NCBI GenBank assembly: GCA_903829015.1
Contig: CAIKOJ010000066.1
Coordinates: 1 to 40,376 of the forward strand
Length of the DNA stretch: 40,376 nt
Source of the DNA: an uncultured Bacteroidota bacterium
Lineage (GTDB): Bacteria; Bacteroidota; Bacteroidia; Chitinophagales; Chitinophagaceae
Direction of reading: 5' to 3'
The position numbers and the translations under genes are program-made. The notes beneath the pieces are model-generated. The model ran no database searches, was not told the origin of the DNA, and saw only the letters and a list, made by a program, of their open reading frames with translations. Below are positions 22,327-29,942 of the stretch, piece after piece. Position 1 is the stretch's first letter, and each line of letters begins with the position of its first letter.

Positions 22327-22376
22327 TAGGTTATTATTGGTTTGTTTTCAAAGTTACAAATAGAAGGAATTTGGGG

Positions 22377-22613
22377 TTTGGGAAGGGTGGTGAGGGTAGT
22401 GGTGGGCTAGTTGTTGTACTCGTCGGGAGGGATCCGATAGCTATCGGATGGGCTCAGGGCTACCGAGTAGGAGACTAGCGATTAGCAGTTGTTTTTTGGT
22501 GATAGATTTCGGGCAACAGGGAGGAAATGGAACTGTCGTACCTTGAATTCCAGTCGCAGACTGGCTAAATTTAAGAGACACGAGTGATCCTGCGGAACAC
22601 TCGCGCCAGTGGG
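22377..22613. repeat. Long direct repeat, right copy (partner at 20653-20890)
   Basis: Same orientation and layout as the left copy, including the palindrome TCCGATAGCTATCGGA (22433-22448), TTCGGGCAACAGGGAGGAAA and one 52-nt palindromic unit at 22558-22609. The left copy has a second unit in tandem. Confidence 0.85.
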
Positions 22614-22816
22614 TGCGGATCCAGATGCCACTGCTCCCGCTAAATTGTGTACCTGCTGTACTCATACATTTAACGGAATTGCTTACTAAACCGTTGTAAA
22701 TATTTTTCCAGTTTATTCCAGTGTATCCACGGATAGGCTGGATAATTCACAAATACGCCTCAATACGGTCATTAATTGGTTCGATATTGTTCGAGTGTGG
22801 GGCACAAAAGCAGAGT

Positions 22817-22850
22817 GAGTGATCCTGCGAAACACTCTTGCCAGTGGGAG
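22817..22850. repeat. Partial palindromic repeat unit
   Basis: GAGTGATCCTGCG followed by AACACTC and CCAGTGGGAG is a diverged part of the 52-nt unit seen at 20835, 20891 and 22558. The gene-free gap 22327-23319 holds only this, the long direct repeat and the CGCGAA...TTCGCG element at 22942. Confidence 0.6.
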
Positions 22851-22941
22851 GATGCTCGATACATTTAGCGTAATATCTTTGAATGCCATCTCAGATGGGG
22901 TTTTATTTGGGGTTCCAGATGAATATCCGTAACAACTGTGA

Positions 22942-22993
22942 TGCGCGAAAAACCCCGCCCCTAAAGGGAGGTGTTTCGTGATTCGCGAGTTAT
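22942..22993. repeat. Palindromic element with CGCGAA/TTCGCG ends (copy 1)
   Basis: CGCGAA at 22944-22949 pairs with TTCGCG at 22982-22987. Inside lies a second possible stem, CCC-CTAAA-GGG, followed by AGGTGTT. A second copy at 37421-37476 keeps the outer arms and flanks but has a different, still self-complementary inner stem. Confidence 0.65.
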
Positions 22994-23319
22994 TATTAGT
23001 GATTCAATCTTGGGTCGTGCTACAGATCGAAGCCTGATTTTAACATCCAATTGGTATTAGTTGTCTGGTGCGAGGCTGTTAGTCAGTAGATAAGACCAAC
23101 AGCGGCTGAAAATATCTGGAACAACTGGGATGCCAGCTCACGGTATGAGAAAATTTACCTGGCACCAAGGAGTTAATTTGCTTGCCTGCGGGCGATAGTG
23201 CCAAATAGCTGATGTGTTTTTGTTTTTTGGGATGTGAGGCGTCATTATGTTGGGACATAGCGATAGGCCGAGGCAAGTGGTGTGTTTTGATTGTTTATGC
23301 TGATCAACTATTTTTGGGT

Positions 23320-23733
23320 ATGGTGTTGTTTAGTCGCATACAGTTAAAATACAGGACAATGGTGCCTGCTATTTATTTTGCGGCAATTGGTTGCTTTGAT
23401 ATTATCAGCGATGCGATAGTTGATAAACTAGTAATTGGTAGTATTCTCATAAACTTGGTGCTCTTTGTACCTCTTTTGTGGCGTAAATTTCAAGTACATA
23501 TTGTTTCCGGCATTGTGGCTTGTCTGTTTTCAGTTTATGCTTTCCTGGCCATATTTGTATGGTTTGTTAAGTTCATCAAAGGTGCGCATTGCCGTTATCC
23601 TTTTGATACTTTTTTTATAGGCCCGATTTTAGCTTTGCTAACATTGTTTATGGGTATGTTGTTGTTGTCTGCCGGGATTGAAATTTCGCGAAGCGGGCAA
23701 TTAACGTCGGGCAAAAATGATGTGGTAACGTAG
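23320..23733 (+). CDS. Small hypothetical membrane protein
   Basis: A 137-residue protein with four predicted membrane helices: VPAIYFAAIGCFDIISDA, LVIGSILINLVLFVPLLW, IVSGIVACLFSVYAFLAIFV and FIGPILALLTLFMGMLLLSAG, with a short polar C-terminus. ATG 23320 is preferred; an in-frame start 108 nt upstream would add a cysteine-rich stretch with no homology to anything I know. A TATTTTTG match to the -7 consensus lies at 23309-23316. It is a lone gene between the repeat region and the GnnA-like gene. No family recognised. Confidence 0.6.
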   Translation: MVLFSRIQLKYRTMVPAIYFAAIGCFDIISDAIVDKLVIGSILINLVLFVPLLWRKFQVHIVSGIVACLFSVYAFLAIFVWFVKFIKGAHCRYPFDTFFIGPILALLTLFMGMLLLSAGIEISRSGQLTSGKNDVVT

Positions 23734-23984
23734 TTGGGTATGGAGTGTTCCGGGTATTGTACACTTATAATATTTGGTTCAGGGGTGTCACAGTAGTTGC
23801 GGAAGCGGGATGCTCCGAAAATGTAAAATGAAGCGAAACGCTGGGACCAGTTAGAGCATTCTAAATCTGCACTGGAAAATCAGAGTTCATATGACTTCTT
23901 ATCGTCTTGAAAGCATGGGTTTTAATTTGTATCTTGCGGCATCTTTTATCACATTAAGACAGTTTATATAACAGTAGTACTTGC

Positions 23985-24971
23985 ATGCTTAAAATAGGAG
24001 TTTTCGGAGCGGGCCATTTGGGTAAAATACATATGCAGCAATGGCAGCAGGTGAATGAGGCGGAACTGGTGGGTTTTTTTGATCCGAGCGATGAAATGGC
24101 CGCTATAGCTATTGAAAAGTACAATATCCCCAGGTTTACTGATGTAGATGAACTGATAGCTGCAAGTGATGCTGTAGACATTGTATCGCCGACTATTTAC
24201 CACTATGATATAGCCAAGGCTTGCCTGCAAAGCGGGAAACACTTGTTTATAGAAAAACCGCTGTCGCACACACTGGAGGAGGGGCTGGAACTGGTGAAAA
24301 TGGTGAAGGAGGCCAATGTGAAATGCCAGGTGGGGCATGTGGAAAGGTATAATCCGGCGTTTCTGGCCGTGGGTGAGCAATTGATGCACCCTATGTTTAT
24401 TGAAGCGCACAGGCTGGCTCAGTTCAACCCCAGGGGTACCGATGTATCTGTGATACTGGATCTGATGATACATGATATAGATATTGTGCTGTGCCTGGTG
24501 AAGTCGCCGGTGAAGCGGATATCGGCGAGTGGGGTATCGGTGCTGAGTGAGACGGCAGATATAGCAAACGCAAGAATAGAATTTGACAATGGCTGTGTGG
24601 CGAACCTGACATCGAGCAGGATGTCGCTGAAGAATATGCGCAAGATGAGGCTGTTTCAGCGGGATGCGTATATAGGGATTGATTTTTTGAACAAGCAGAC
24701 TGAAATAGTACGGCTGAAGGAGGATGGCAGCGAGGAGGGATTGATGGATTTTCCGCTGGAAATGGCGAACGGTGATAAGAAAATAATATCTGTTCAGAAT
24801 CCGGAAGTAACGCCATTAAATGCGATACATAAGGAATTAACAGAATTTGCCCAGGCTATTATTAACGACCGCCCGGTAAGGGTTTCGGTTATAGATGGCT
24901 ATCAGGCGATGGACGTAGCGCACCAAATTCTGAAAAAAATGAGTTTGCACAACGAGTTGCACAATGTTTAA
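23985..24971 (+). CDS. Gfo/Idh/MocA oxidoreductase, GnnA-like
   Basis: A 328-residue NAD(P)-dependent sugar oxidoreductase. The Rossmann motif GAGHLG is at residues 8-13, the catalytic-lysine motif EKP at 90-92 (HLFIEKPLSH), then QVGHVERYNPAF and a C-terminal beta-sheet domain with SSRMSLKNMRKMRLF. It resembles GnnA, which oxidises UDP-GlcNAc at C3 as the first step to 2,3-diamino lipid A, and also WlbA-like enzymes. A GnnB aminotransferase would be needed for that route and none is adjacent. The next genes are a lipoprotein and a sugar transferase in the same direction, so a role in surface glycans is likely either way. Confidence 0.75.
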   Translation: MLKIGVFGAGHLGKIHMQQWQQVNEAELVGFFDPSDEMAAIAIEKYNIPRFTDVDELIAASDAVDIVSPTIYHYDIAKACLQSGKHLFIEKPLSHTLEEGLELVKMVKEANVKCQVGHVERYNPAFLAVGEQLMHPMFIEAHRLAQFNPRGTDVSVILDLMIHDIDIVLCLVKSPVKRISASGVSVLSETADIANARIEFDNGCVANLTSSRMSLKNMRKMRLFQRDAYIGIDFLNKQTEIVRLKEDGSEEGLMDFPLEMANGDKKIISVQNPEVTPLNAIHKELTEFAQAIINDRPVRVSVIDGYQAMDVAHQILKKMSLHNELHNV

Positions 24972-25001
24972 CAAAAAATTACGTTAATGGTGCTGAAGGG
25001 T

Positions 25002-25880
25002 ATGAAGAAACATTTTTACTACAGGGGTATATATATAGTTTTATTGTTGGTTTTGGTTTGTTTTGGACCAGGATGTAATGTCATTAACCCCCATGAACAA
25101 ACACCTACCTATATACATGTAGATTCATTCTCGTTCAAGTATAATTCGGCAGTACCGTTTACTACTTCGCACGATATAAGAACGGTTTGGGCTTATTATA
25201 ATGATAATGCAATAGGTGCATTTGACCTGCCGGCGACATTTCCGGTAATTACAAACGGCACCAGGCACAAACTGACCCTGGCACCTGGTATTGTGGTGAG
25301 TGGTTTTAATAATAACCTAAGCGGGTATTCGTTCTACACATTAGACACCTCTTCTTTTGTACCTGATCCGGGTAAGGTGATTACCTATGTACCCAAGACC
25401 AGTTTTTACAGCACTACCAAAATACAACTGGTATCTAATTTTGACTACGGTCTGACGAACCTGTCGAAATGTGGTGGCAACAGGGATATACTCATAGATA
25501 CGGCAAGGGCTGATCTTTTTGAAGGACATGGTGTAGGTAACATATCGCTTATTGCGGTGGGAGATAGTTCTATAGACAGTACCGTATTTAACTATATCAT
25601 TCCGTATGGGCAAACGGCTTTTCTGGAATTCAATTACAAGAGTACTATTCCATTTTATGTTGGTATGCAGGCGTTTGAGTCGGGGATAAAATCGTCGGTA
25701 GCGTACCAGACGGGAGTGAACCCAAGTGCAAACTGGGCGAAATTCTATCTGCCGCTGCATGATTTTATAGCTACATATACCGGCAGCGGTGGGTACAAGT
25801 TTTATTTTAAGGCGGTGCTGGCAGAAGGGCAAAGCAGTGGGGTGCTATTGTTGGACAACATTCAAATTGTAACTTTCTAA
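25002..25880 (+). CDS. Putative lipoprotein of unknown function
   Basis: A 292-residue exported lipoprotein: MKKHFYYRG, a long hydrophobic core, and the lipobox region FGPGC with the cysteine at about residue 25. The mature protein is beta-rich, with repeated TYxxVDSFSF, SNFDYGL, LEFNYKS and a C-terminal KFYFKAVLAEGQSSGVLLLDNIQI stretch that resembles a jelly-roll/carbohydrate-binding-like end. I see no catalytic motif. ATG 25002 is chosen because it opens a clean signal peptide; an in-frame ATG at 24987 adds five residues. The gene lies 30 bp after the GnnA-like gene and 4 bp before the sugar transferase, so the three are probably one operon for surface glycan work. Confidence 0.75.
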   Translation: MKKHFYYRGIYIVLLLVLVCFGPGCNVINPHEQTPTYIHVDSFSFKYNSAVPFTTSHDIRTVWAYYNDNAIGAFDLPATFPVITNGTRHKLTLAPGIVVSGFNNNLSGYSFYTLDTSSFVPDPGKVITYVPKTSFYSTTKIQLVSNFDYGLTNLSKCGGNRDILIDTARADLFEGHGVGNISLIAVGDSSIDSTVFNYIIPYGQTAFLEFNYKSTIPFYVGMQAFESGIKSSVAYQTGVNPSANWAKFYLPLHDFIATYTGSGGYKFYFKAVLAEGQSSGVLLLDNIQIVTF

Positions 25881-25884
25881 GTAG

Positions 25885-27309
25885 ATGCGCCTTAGCCCGA
25901 TAAAGAGAAAAGCTATAAGGCAATTGATATTGCTTGATTATGTGGCAGCTTCGCTATCGTGGTTTACATTGTGGGTTTACCGGCAGCACGTTCTGACCGG
26001 GGAGGGATATCTGGATACGCTGAAATTGTTCCAGACAAGAGATCTGATCTATACCATACTTGTGGTGCCAGCCATCTGGTTGTTTGCGTACCTGATGTCG
26101 GGTACGTATTTTGATCTTTACAGGAAATCGAGGCTGAATGAAATAAACCGAACGCTGATATCGTGCATACTAGGCTGTGTTATACTATCGGTGATCGTGT
26201 TTGCGAATGATAACAGAGACTATGCGTACTTCATTAATGAGTTTGGGCACTATCTGCTGATACAGGCAGTATTTGCGCTTATATCGAGGTTGTATATACT
26301 GTGGCGGGTGAAGGTGAACCTTACAAAAGGGCGTGTGGGGTTCAATACTCTTATAATAGGCGGTAACCAGCAAGCGATCAATATATACAAACAGGTATTG
26401 GAAAACCGGAAGGTGCTGGGTAATATTTTTAAAGGGTTTATCTACTCGAATAAGGAATCCAGTAATGGTATGAGCAAGTTTCTGCCGCAGCTGGGGCATC
26501 TGTCGAGACTGGAAGAGATCATTGACAATAATGAAATAGAAGAGGTGATAGTAGCAGTGGACTCGTCGGAGCACCATCTGCTGGAGGATATTGTGACGAG
26601 GCTGTGCTACAGGCCGGTAGTGGTGAAGGTGTTGCCGGATTATTACGACATCATATCGGGGTCGGTAAAGACGAGCAATGTTTATGATGCGGTGCTGATT
26701 CATATACATCCGGATCTGATGCCTGACTGGCAGCGTGTATGGAAGCGCTCGATAGACATTGTTGTTTCTTTTTGCTCGCTGGTGGTGCTGTCGCCGTTTT
26801 TGCTGATTGCTGCGATACTGGTGAAGTTGTCGTCGAAGGGAGAGATCATATATGTTCAAGAGAGGGTAGGTCGTTTCGGAAGGCCGTTCAATATTTATAA
26901 GTTCAGGTCGATGTTTGTAACAGCAGAGGCGGCGGGGCCTGCACTGTCGAGTGATATGGACCCGAGGATAACGCCGTGGGGCAGGTTTATGCGTAAGTGG
27001 CGTATAGACGAGTTGCCACAGTTCGTGAACATTCTGAAGGGGAATATGTCGCTGGTGGGGCCAAGACCTGAGCGGAGGCACTATATAGATATCATTAGTG
27101 ATACACACGCACATTATAAGTACCTGCTGAAAGTAAAGCCGGGGCTGACATCGTGGGGTATGGTGCAGTTTGGATATGCCGAGAATGTGCAGGAGATGAT
27201 AGAGCGCATGAAGTATGACCTGCTGTATATAGAGAACTGCTCACTGGCACTTGATATCAAAATCATACTTTACACCTTTATCGTAATTTTTCAGGGGAGG
27301 GGGAAGTAG
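25885..27309 (+). CDS. Polyprenyl-phosphate sugar-phosphate transferase (WcaJ-like initiating glycosyltransferase)
   Basis: Starts a glycan by moving a sugar phosphate from a UDP sugar to undecaprenyl phosphate in the inner membrane. The 474-residue protein has about four N-terminal membrane helices, a CoA-binding/Rossmann-like cytosolic domain (~150-280, with TLIIGGNQQAINIYKQ) and a C-terminal bacterial sugar transferase domain: KRSIDIVVSFCSLVVLSPFL, VQERVGRFGRPFNIYKFRSM, WRIDELPQFVNILKGNMSLV, then GPRPE, and YLLKVKPGLTSWGMVQFGYA. This is the PF02397 layout of WcaJ and similar enzymes. Length and motif order are normal, so it is likely active. It is the last gene of the three-gene set with the GnnA-like oxidoreductase and the lipoprotein, and is followed by short tandem repeats. 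Confidence 0.92.
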   Translation: MRLSPIKRKAIRQLILLDYVAASLSWFTLWVYRQHVLTGEGYLDTLKLFQTRDLIYTILVVPAIWLFAYLMSGTYFDLYRKSRLNEINRTLISCILGCVILSVIVFANDNRDYAYFINEFGHYLLIQAVFALISRLYILWRVKVNLTKGRVGFNTLIIGGNQQAINIYKQVLENRKVLGNIFKGFIYSNKESSNGMSKFLPQLGHLSRLEEIIDNNEIEEVIVAVDSSEHHLLEDIVTRLCYRPVVVKVLPDYYDIISGSVKTSNVYDAVLIHIHPDLMPDWQRVWKRSIDIVVSFCSLVVLSPFLLIAAILVKLSSKGEIIYVQERVGRFGRPFNIYKFRSMFVTAEAAGPALSSDMDPRITPWGRFMRKWRIDELPQFVNILKGNMSLVGPRPERRHYIDIISDTHAHYKYLLKVKPGLTSWGMVQFGYAENVQEMIERMKYDLLYIENCSLALDIKIILYTFIVIFQGRGK

Positions 27310-27316
27310 AGTTAAT

Positions 27317-27380
27317 GTGGCAATTGGACAATTCGGCAATGTGGCAATGAGGCAATTTGATAATGGGGCAATTGGATAAT
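27317..27380. repeat. Degenerate tandem repeat (GGCAATTxG units)
   Basis: Six or so imperfect copies of a 9-12 nt unit, for example TGGCAATTGGAC, CGGCAATGTGGCAATGAGG and GGGGCAATTGGATAATG. It is non-coding and lies right after the sugar transferase gene. A single inverted unit (AATTGCCAAT) follows at about 27416. Confidence 0.6.
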
Positions 27381-27425
27381 GATTGTGGATGTTCGAATTG
27401 CCAATCTTTGGATACAGTTTCCTAG

Positions 27426-27509
27426 TATTTTCTGTCCGTTTATATAAAAGCGAAGAAAAATTTAACCGATAAAGACCTGAAGGAATTAATAAAGAGCATC
27501 CCTGACTGA
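27426..27509 (+). pseudogene. Possible decayed small coding remnant
   Basis: A 27-codon open frame without any start codon ends in a natural-looking acidic/basic helix, KKNLTDKDLKELIKSIPD, then TGA at 27507. It is preceded in frame by a TAG at 27423. The composition (NLTDKDLKELIKSI) looks like the end of a real small protein that has lost its front. It is convergent with folC, ending 3 bp before it. It may be chance. Confidence 0.25.
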
Positions 27510-27512
27510 GGT

Positions 27513-28859
27513 CTATAGCTCTGCTTTCTCCATTCTGAAAATTGGTAGCGCTTCGCCTACAATAAAAAAACTTCCGGTAATTAGTAGTGCATCATTTGTG
27601 GACATGGCTGATCTGGCGGCATCGATGGCTTGTGCTACCGATGGCCATGGTTTGCCGTTGAGGCCCATGCTGTTTGCTTTAGTGCTTAGTTCCTGTGCAG
27701 GCAATGCACGGTCGATATTGGCATTGCAGAAGTAGTAGGCCGCATCTTTGGGAAACAGCGACAAGGCTTCGTCTACATCTTTGTCTTTTACAAAACCGAG
27801 GACGATGTGTTTGTGTGAGGTATCGGATCCGGCAGAAGATGGGAGGGTGTTGAACTGCTCCAGTACTTCTTTTAGTCCGGCGGGGTTGTGGGCTACGTCG
27901 CAAATAATAGTAGGGTTTTCCTTCAGCCAGTCCCAGCGACCCATGAGGCCGGTAGTATTCTTTACATGAGCGAGTGCGCTTAGTGCGCCGGCAACCGAAA
28001 CATTGAAGCCCTGGTGTGCGAGCAACTCTACAGCAGTGAGTATGGTTTTGATATTGTGTTGCTGGTAGTTGCCCACCAGATCTGTACGCAGGTCGTACAT
28101 TTCGCGCTGCGCGTTGTTGATGACTTTGTAGTACTGGTAGCGGGCGTCGAGGCCGGTGCGGACCATGCCCCACAAAGACTGGGCGTAGTGCAGAGTGCTT
28201 TGTTTGTGCACCGAATGCTCGAAGAAAACACGCTGTGTTTCATCGTTTTGCTCACCAATCACTGTTGGTGCCCTTGTTTTCATTATGCCTGCCTTTTCTG
28301 CGGCTATCTCCTGCAGGGTGCTGCCGAGGAGGTCTTTGTGGTCGTAGCTGATATTGGTGATGATTGCAAGAATGGGTGTGATGATGTTGGTGCTATCGAG
28401 GCGGCCACCAAGGCCGGTTTCTATGATGGCAATATCTACCTCGGCCTCAGCAAATGCAACGAAAGCCATAGCTACAGTGATCTCGAAGAAAGAGGGTTGT
28501 ATCTCCTCGATCAGCACTTTGTTTTTTTCTACAAAGTCGATCACCCATTGTTTAGAGATCATTTCTCCGTTGATGCGGATGCGCTCGCGGAAGTCGATTA
28601 GGTGGGGAGAGGTGTATAAGCCTGTTTTGTAGCCCGCCTGCCTGCATATAGCTGCAAGCCCATGGCTGGTGCTGCCCTTGCCGTTTGTGCCGGCAATATG
28701 TACGGACTTGAATTTAGTGTGCGGATCGCCGAGTGCGGCACACAGTTTTAATGTGTTGGTGAGGTCGGGTTTTAAAGCTGCTTTGCCAATGCGTGAAAAC
28801 ATTGGCAGCTTTTCGTATAAATAAGTGAGTGTTTGCTGATAGTCGGGTTGACTGCCCAT
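27513..28859 (-). CDS. folC: Bifunctional dihydrofolate synthase / folylpolyglutamate synthase
   Basis: Adds glutamate to dihydropteroate and to folates with ATP, in the cytoplasm. The 448-residue Mur-ligase-like protein has the P-loop IAGTNGKGSTSHG (about residues 55-67), YTSPHLIDFRERIRINGE (folate-binding loop), the metal-binding EITVAMAFVAFAEAEVDIAI with ETGLGGRLDSTN, the carbamylated-lysine region EIAAEKAGIMK, and the C-terminal domain with ICDVAHNPAGLKEVL and ITGSFFIVGEAL. The length is normal. It begins 4 bp after the TonB-family gene on the same strand, an order found in many Bacteroidota, so the two are co-transcribed even though their functions are unrelated. Confidence 0.95.
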   Translation of the reverse strand: MGSQPDYQQTLTYLYEKLPMFSRIGKAALKPDLTNTLKLCAALGDPHTKFKSVHIAGTNGKGSTSHGLAAICRQAGYKTGLYTSPHLIDFRERIRINGEMISKQWVIDFVEKNKVLIEEIQPSFFEITVAMAFVAFAEAEVDIAIIETGLGGRLDSTNIITPILAIITNISYDHKDLLGSTLQEIAAEKAGIMKTRAPTVIGEQNDETQRVFFEHSVHKQSTLHYAQSLWGMVRTGLDARYQYYKVINNAQREMYDLRTDLVGNYQQHNIKTILTAVELLAHQGFNVSVAGALSALAHVKNTTGLMGRWDWLKENPTIICDVAHNPAGLKEVLEQFNTLPSSAGSDTSHKHIVLGFVKDKDVDEALSLFPKDAAYYFCNANIDRALPAQELSTKANSMGLNGKPWPSVAQAIDAARSAMSTNDALLITGSFFIVGEALPIFRMEKAEL

Positions 28860-28863
28860 GTTG

Positions 28864-29682
28864 TTACTGACGAGTTTTGAAAATAATGGTTACATCCCCG
28901 AATTGTTGTGGCTCGGGGCTATGGCTGGCGGTGAATTTGACCTTGTTGATCTGCTCGAGCGCGATCTTATTCAACTGCGCAGATGAAGATGACTTAATGT
29001 GTTTGTTGATGATATTACCGTTGCGGTCTACAGTGACGCTGACCACTACTTTGCCGCTTTCGTTGAACTCTGCTTCGAACTGCTTGGGGAAGATATCGCG
29101 GCCGCTGAGGTTGTGGCCAATACCGCCATTGCCACCGCCACTGCCGGGACTGCCGGTATAGTTGGGTGCGCCGGGAGTGCCACCGGGCACGCCTTTATCT
29201 CCGGGGCCGGAGCCGTTGCCCTCGCGGGTGCCGGGTTTGTTTTGAGCAGCGTTGTTGCCACCCTGCCCATTGTCGCCGGGATACCTATATTTTGGTTTTT
29301 CTTCTTTCTGTACTTTATGCTCGGGAGCGTTGACGGGGTTTGGAGTTGCTTTTTTGTTGTTATTGTTCACCTCGGGCGCATCGGCTTCGGTAGACTGCAT
29401 GATGTTTTTAGGGAGCGTGCTTTTTGCAGCAACACTTTTGAAAACTACAGCAGCCTGATAATTTGAAGGTGATTTCTGTGACTGAGGCTGGTCGCTGCCG
29501 CTGCCATCGTCGCTGGTGCCGAGATTGACCTCCATGCCTCCGGATGCATAATCGACAGGTGGGGGATAGGGGAGAGAGTAATTCAGGAAGTAAAACAGGA
29601 GGAACAGCAAGCAATGCACACCAATAGTCCAGGCAAGCGCTTTGTTATTTACCATGGGTTGTTGCTGCGAAATTGCTGTCAT
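28864..29682 (-). CDS. tonB: TonB-family energy transducer protein
   Basis: A 272-residue periplasm-spanning protein. Residues ~16-36 (AWTIGVHCLLFLLFYFLNY) form one N-terminal inner-membrane anchor. Residues ~45-190 are a long low-complexity linker rich in G, N, P, K and S (KPKYRYPGDNGQGG, GSPGSGGGNGG). The C-terminal ~75 residues fit a TonB C domain: SGKVVVSVTVDRNGNIINKH, ALEQINKVKFT and GDVTIIFKTR. It would couple the proton-motive force from ExbBD to outer-membrane TonB-dependent transporters. ExbB/ExbD, which often precede it, are not in the window; a stand-alone tonB is common. The unusually glycine-rich linker is typical of Bacteroidota. Confidence 0.85.
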   Translation of the reverse strand: MTAISQQQPMVNNKALAWTIGVHCLLFLLFYFLNYSLPYPPPVDYASGGMEVNLGTSDDGSGSDQPQSQKSPSNYQAAVVFKSVAAKSTLPKNIMQSTEADAPEVNNNNKKATPNPVNAPEHKVQKEEKPKYRYPGDNGQGGNNAAQNKPGTREGNGSGPGDKGVPGGTPGAPNYTGSPGSGGGNGGIGHNLSGRDIFPKQFEAEFNESGKVVVSVTVDRNGNIINKHIKSSSSAQLNKIALEQINKVKFTASHSPEPQQFGDVTIIFKTRQ

Positions 29683-29799
29683 TAACTGAACTTTTGTTTA
29701 AAATTACTGAAAACATTAAAAATTAGTGCCACGGAGGGTGAATTTTAACACCCTGAGCACTTTTACGGAATAGACGTTTAATCCACACTAACCCATATT

Positions 29800-29850
29800 T
29801 TGGCTAAAGCCAATCTATATTTTTGCTACCCCACGACCTGAAGGTCGTGG
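29800..29850. repeat. Double palindrome, REP-like
   Basis: TTGGCTAAAGCCAA (29800-29813) and CCACGACCT-GA-AGGTCGTGG (29831-29850) are two perfect hairpins 17 bp apart. The ACGACCT/AGGTCGT palindrome is a type often met in Bacteroidota intergenic DNA. The 260-bp gap between the TonB-family gene and the radical SAM gene holds no gene. Confidence 0.7.
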
Positions 29851-29942
29851 CTACTATGTGTTTGGTGTGCTTTTCAACGTCGAGACTGTAATACAACGAA
29901 AAAAGCGCCTTTTTATGATGCAGTTGAAAGGTTTAGTGATCA

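Noticed and set aside
21185-22614. A working diversity-generating retroelement
   Set aside because: No reverse transcriptase and no template repeat could be found in the window; only a probable target, VR and an avd-like fragment are present, so it is reported as a relic or remote target.
26185-27114. A 309-codon minus-strand ORF inside the sugar transferase gene
   Set aside because: Rich in R, H, Q and P with no motif; an antisense shadow of the transferase, which has a full set of family motifs.
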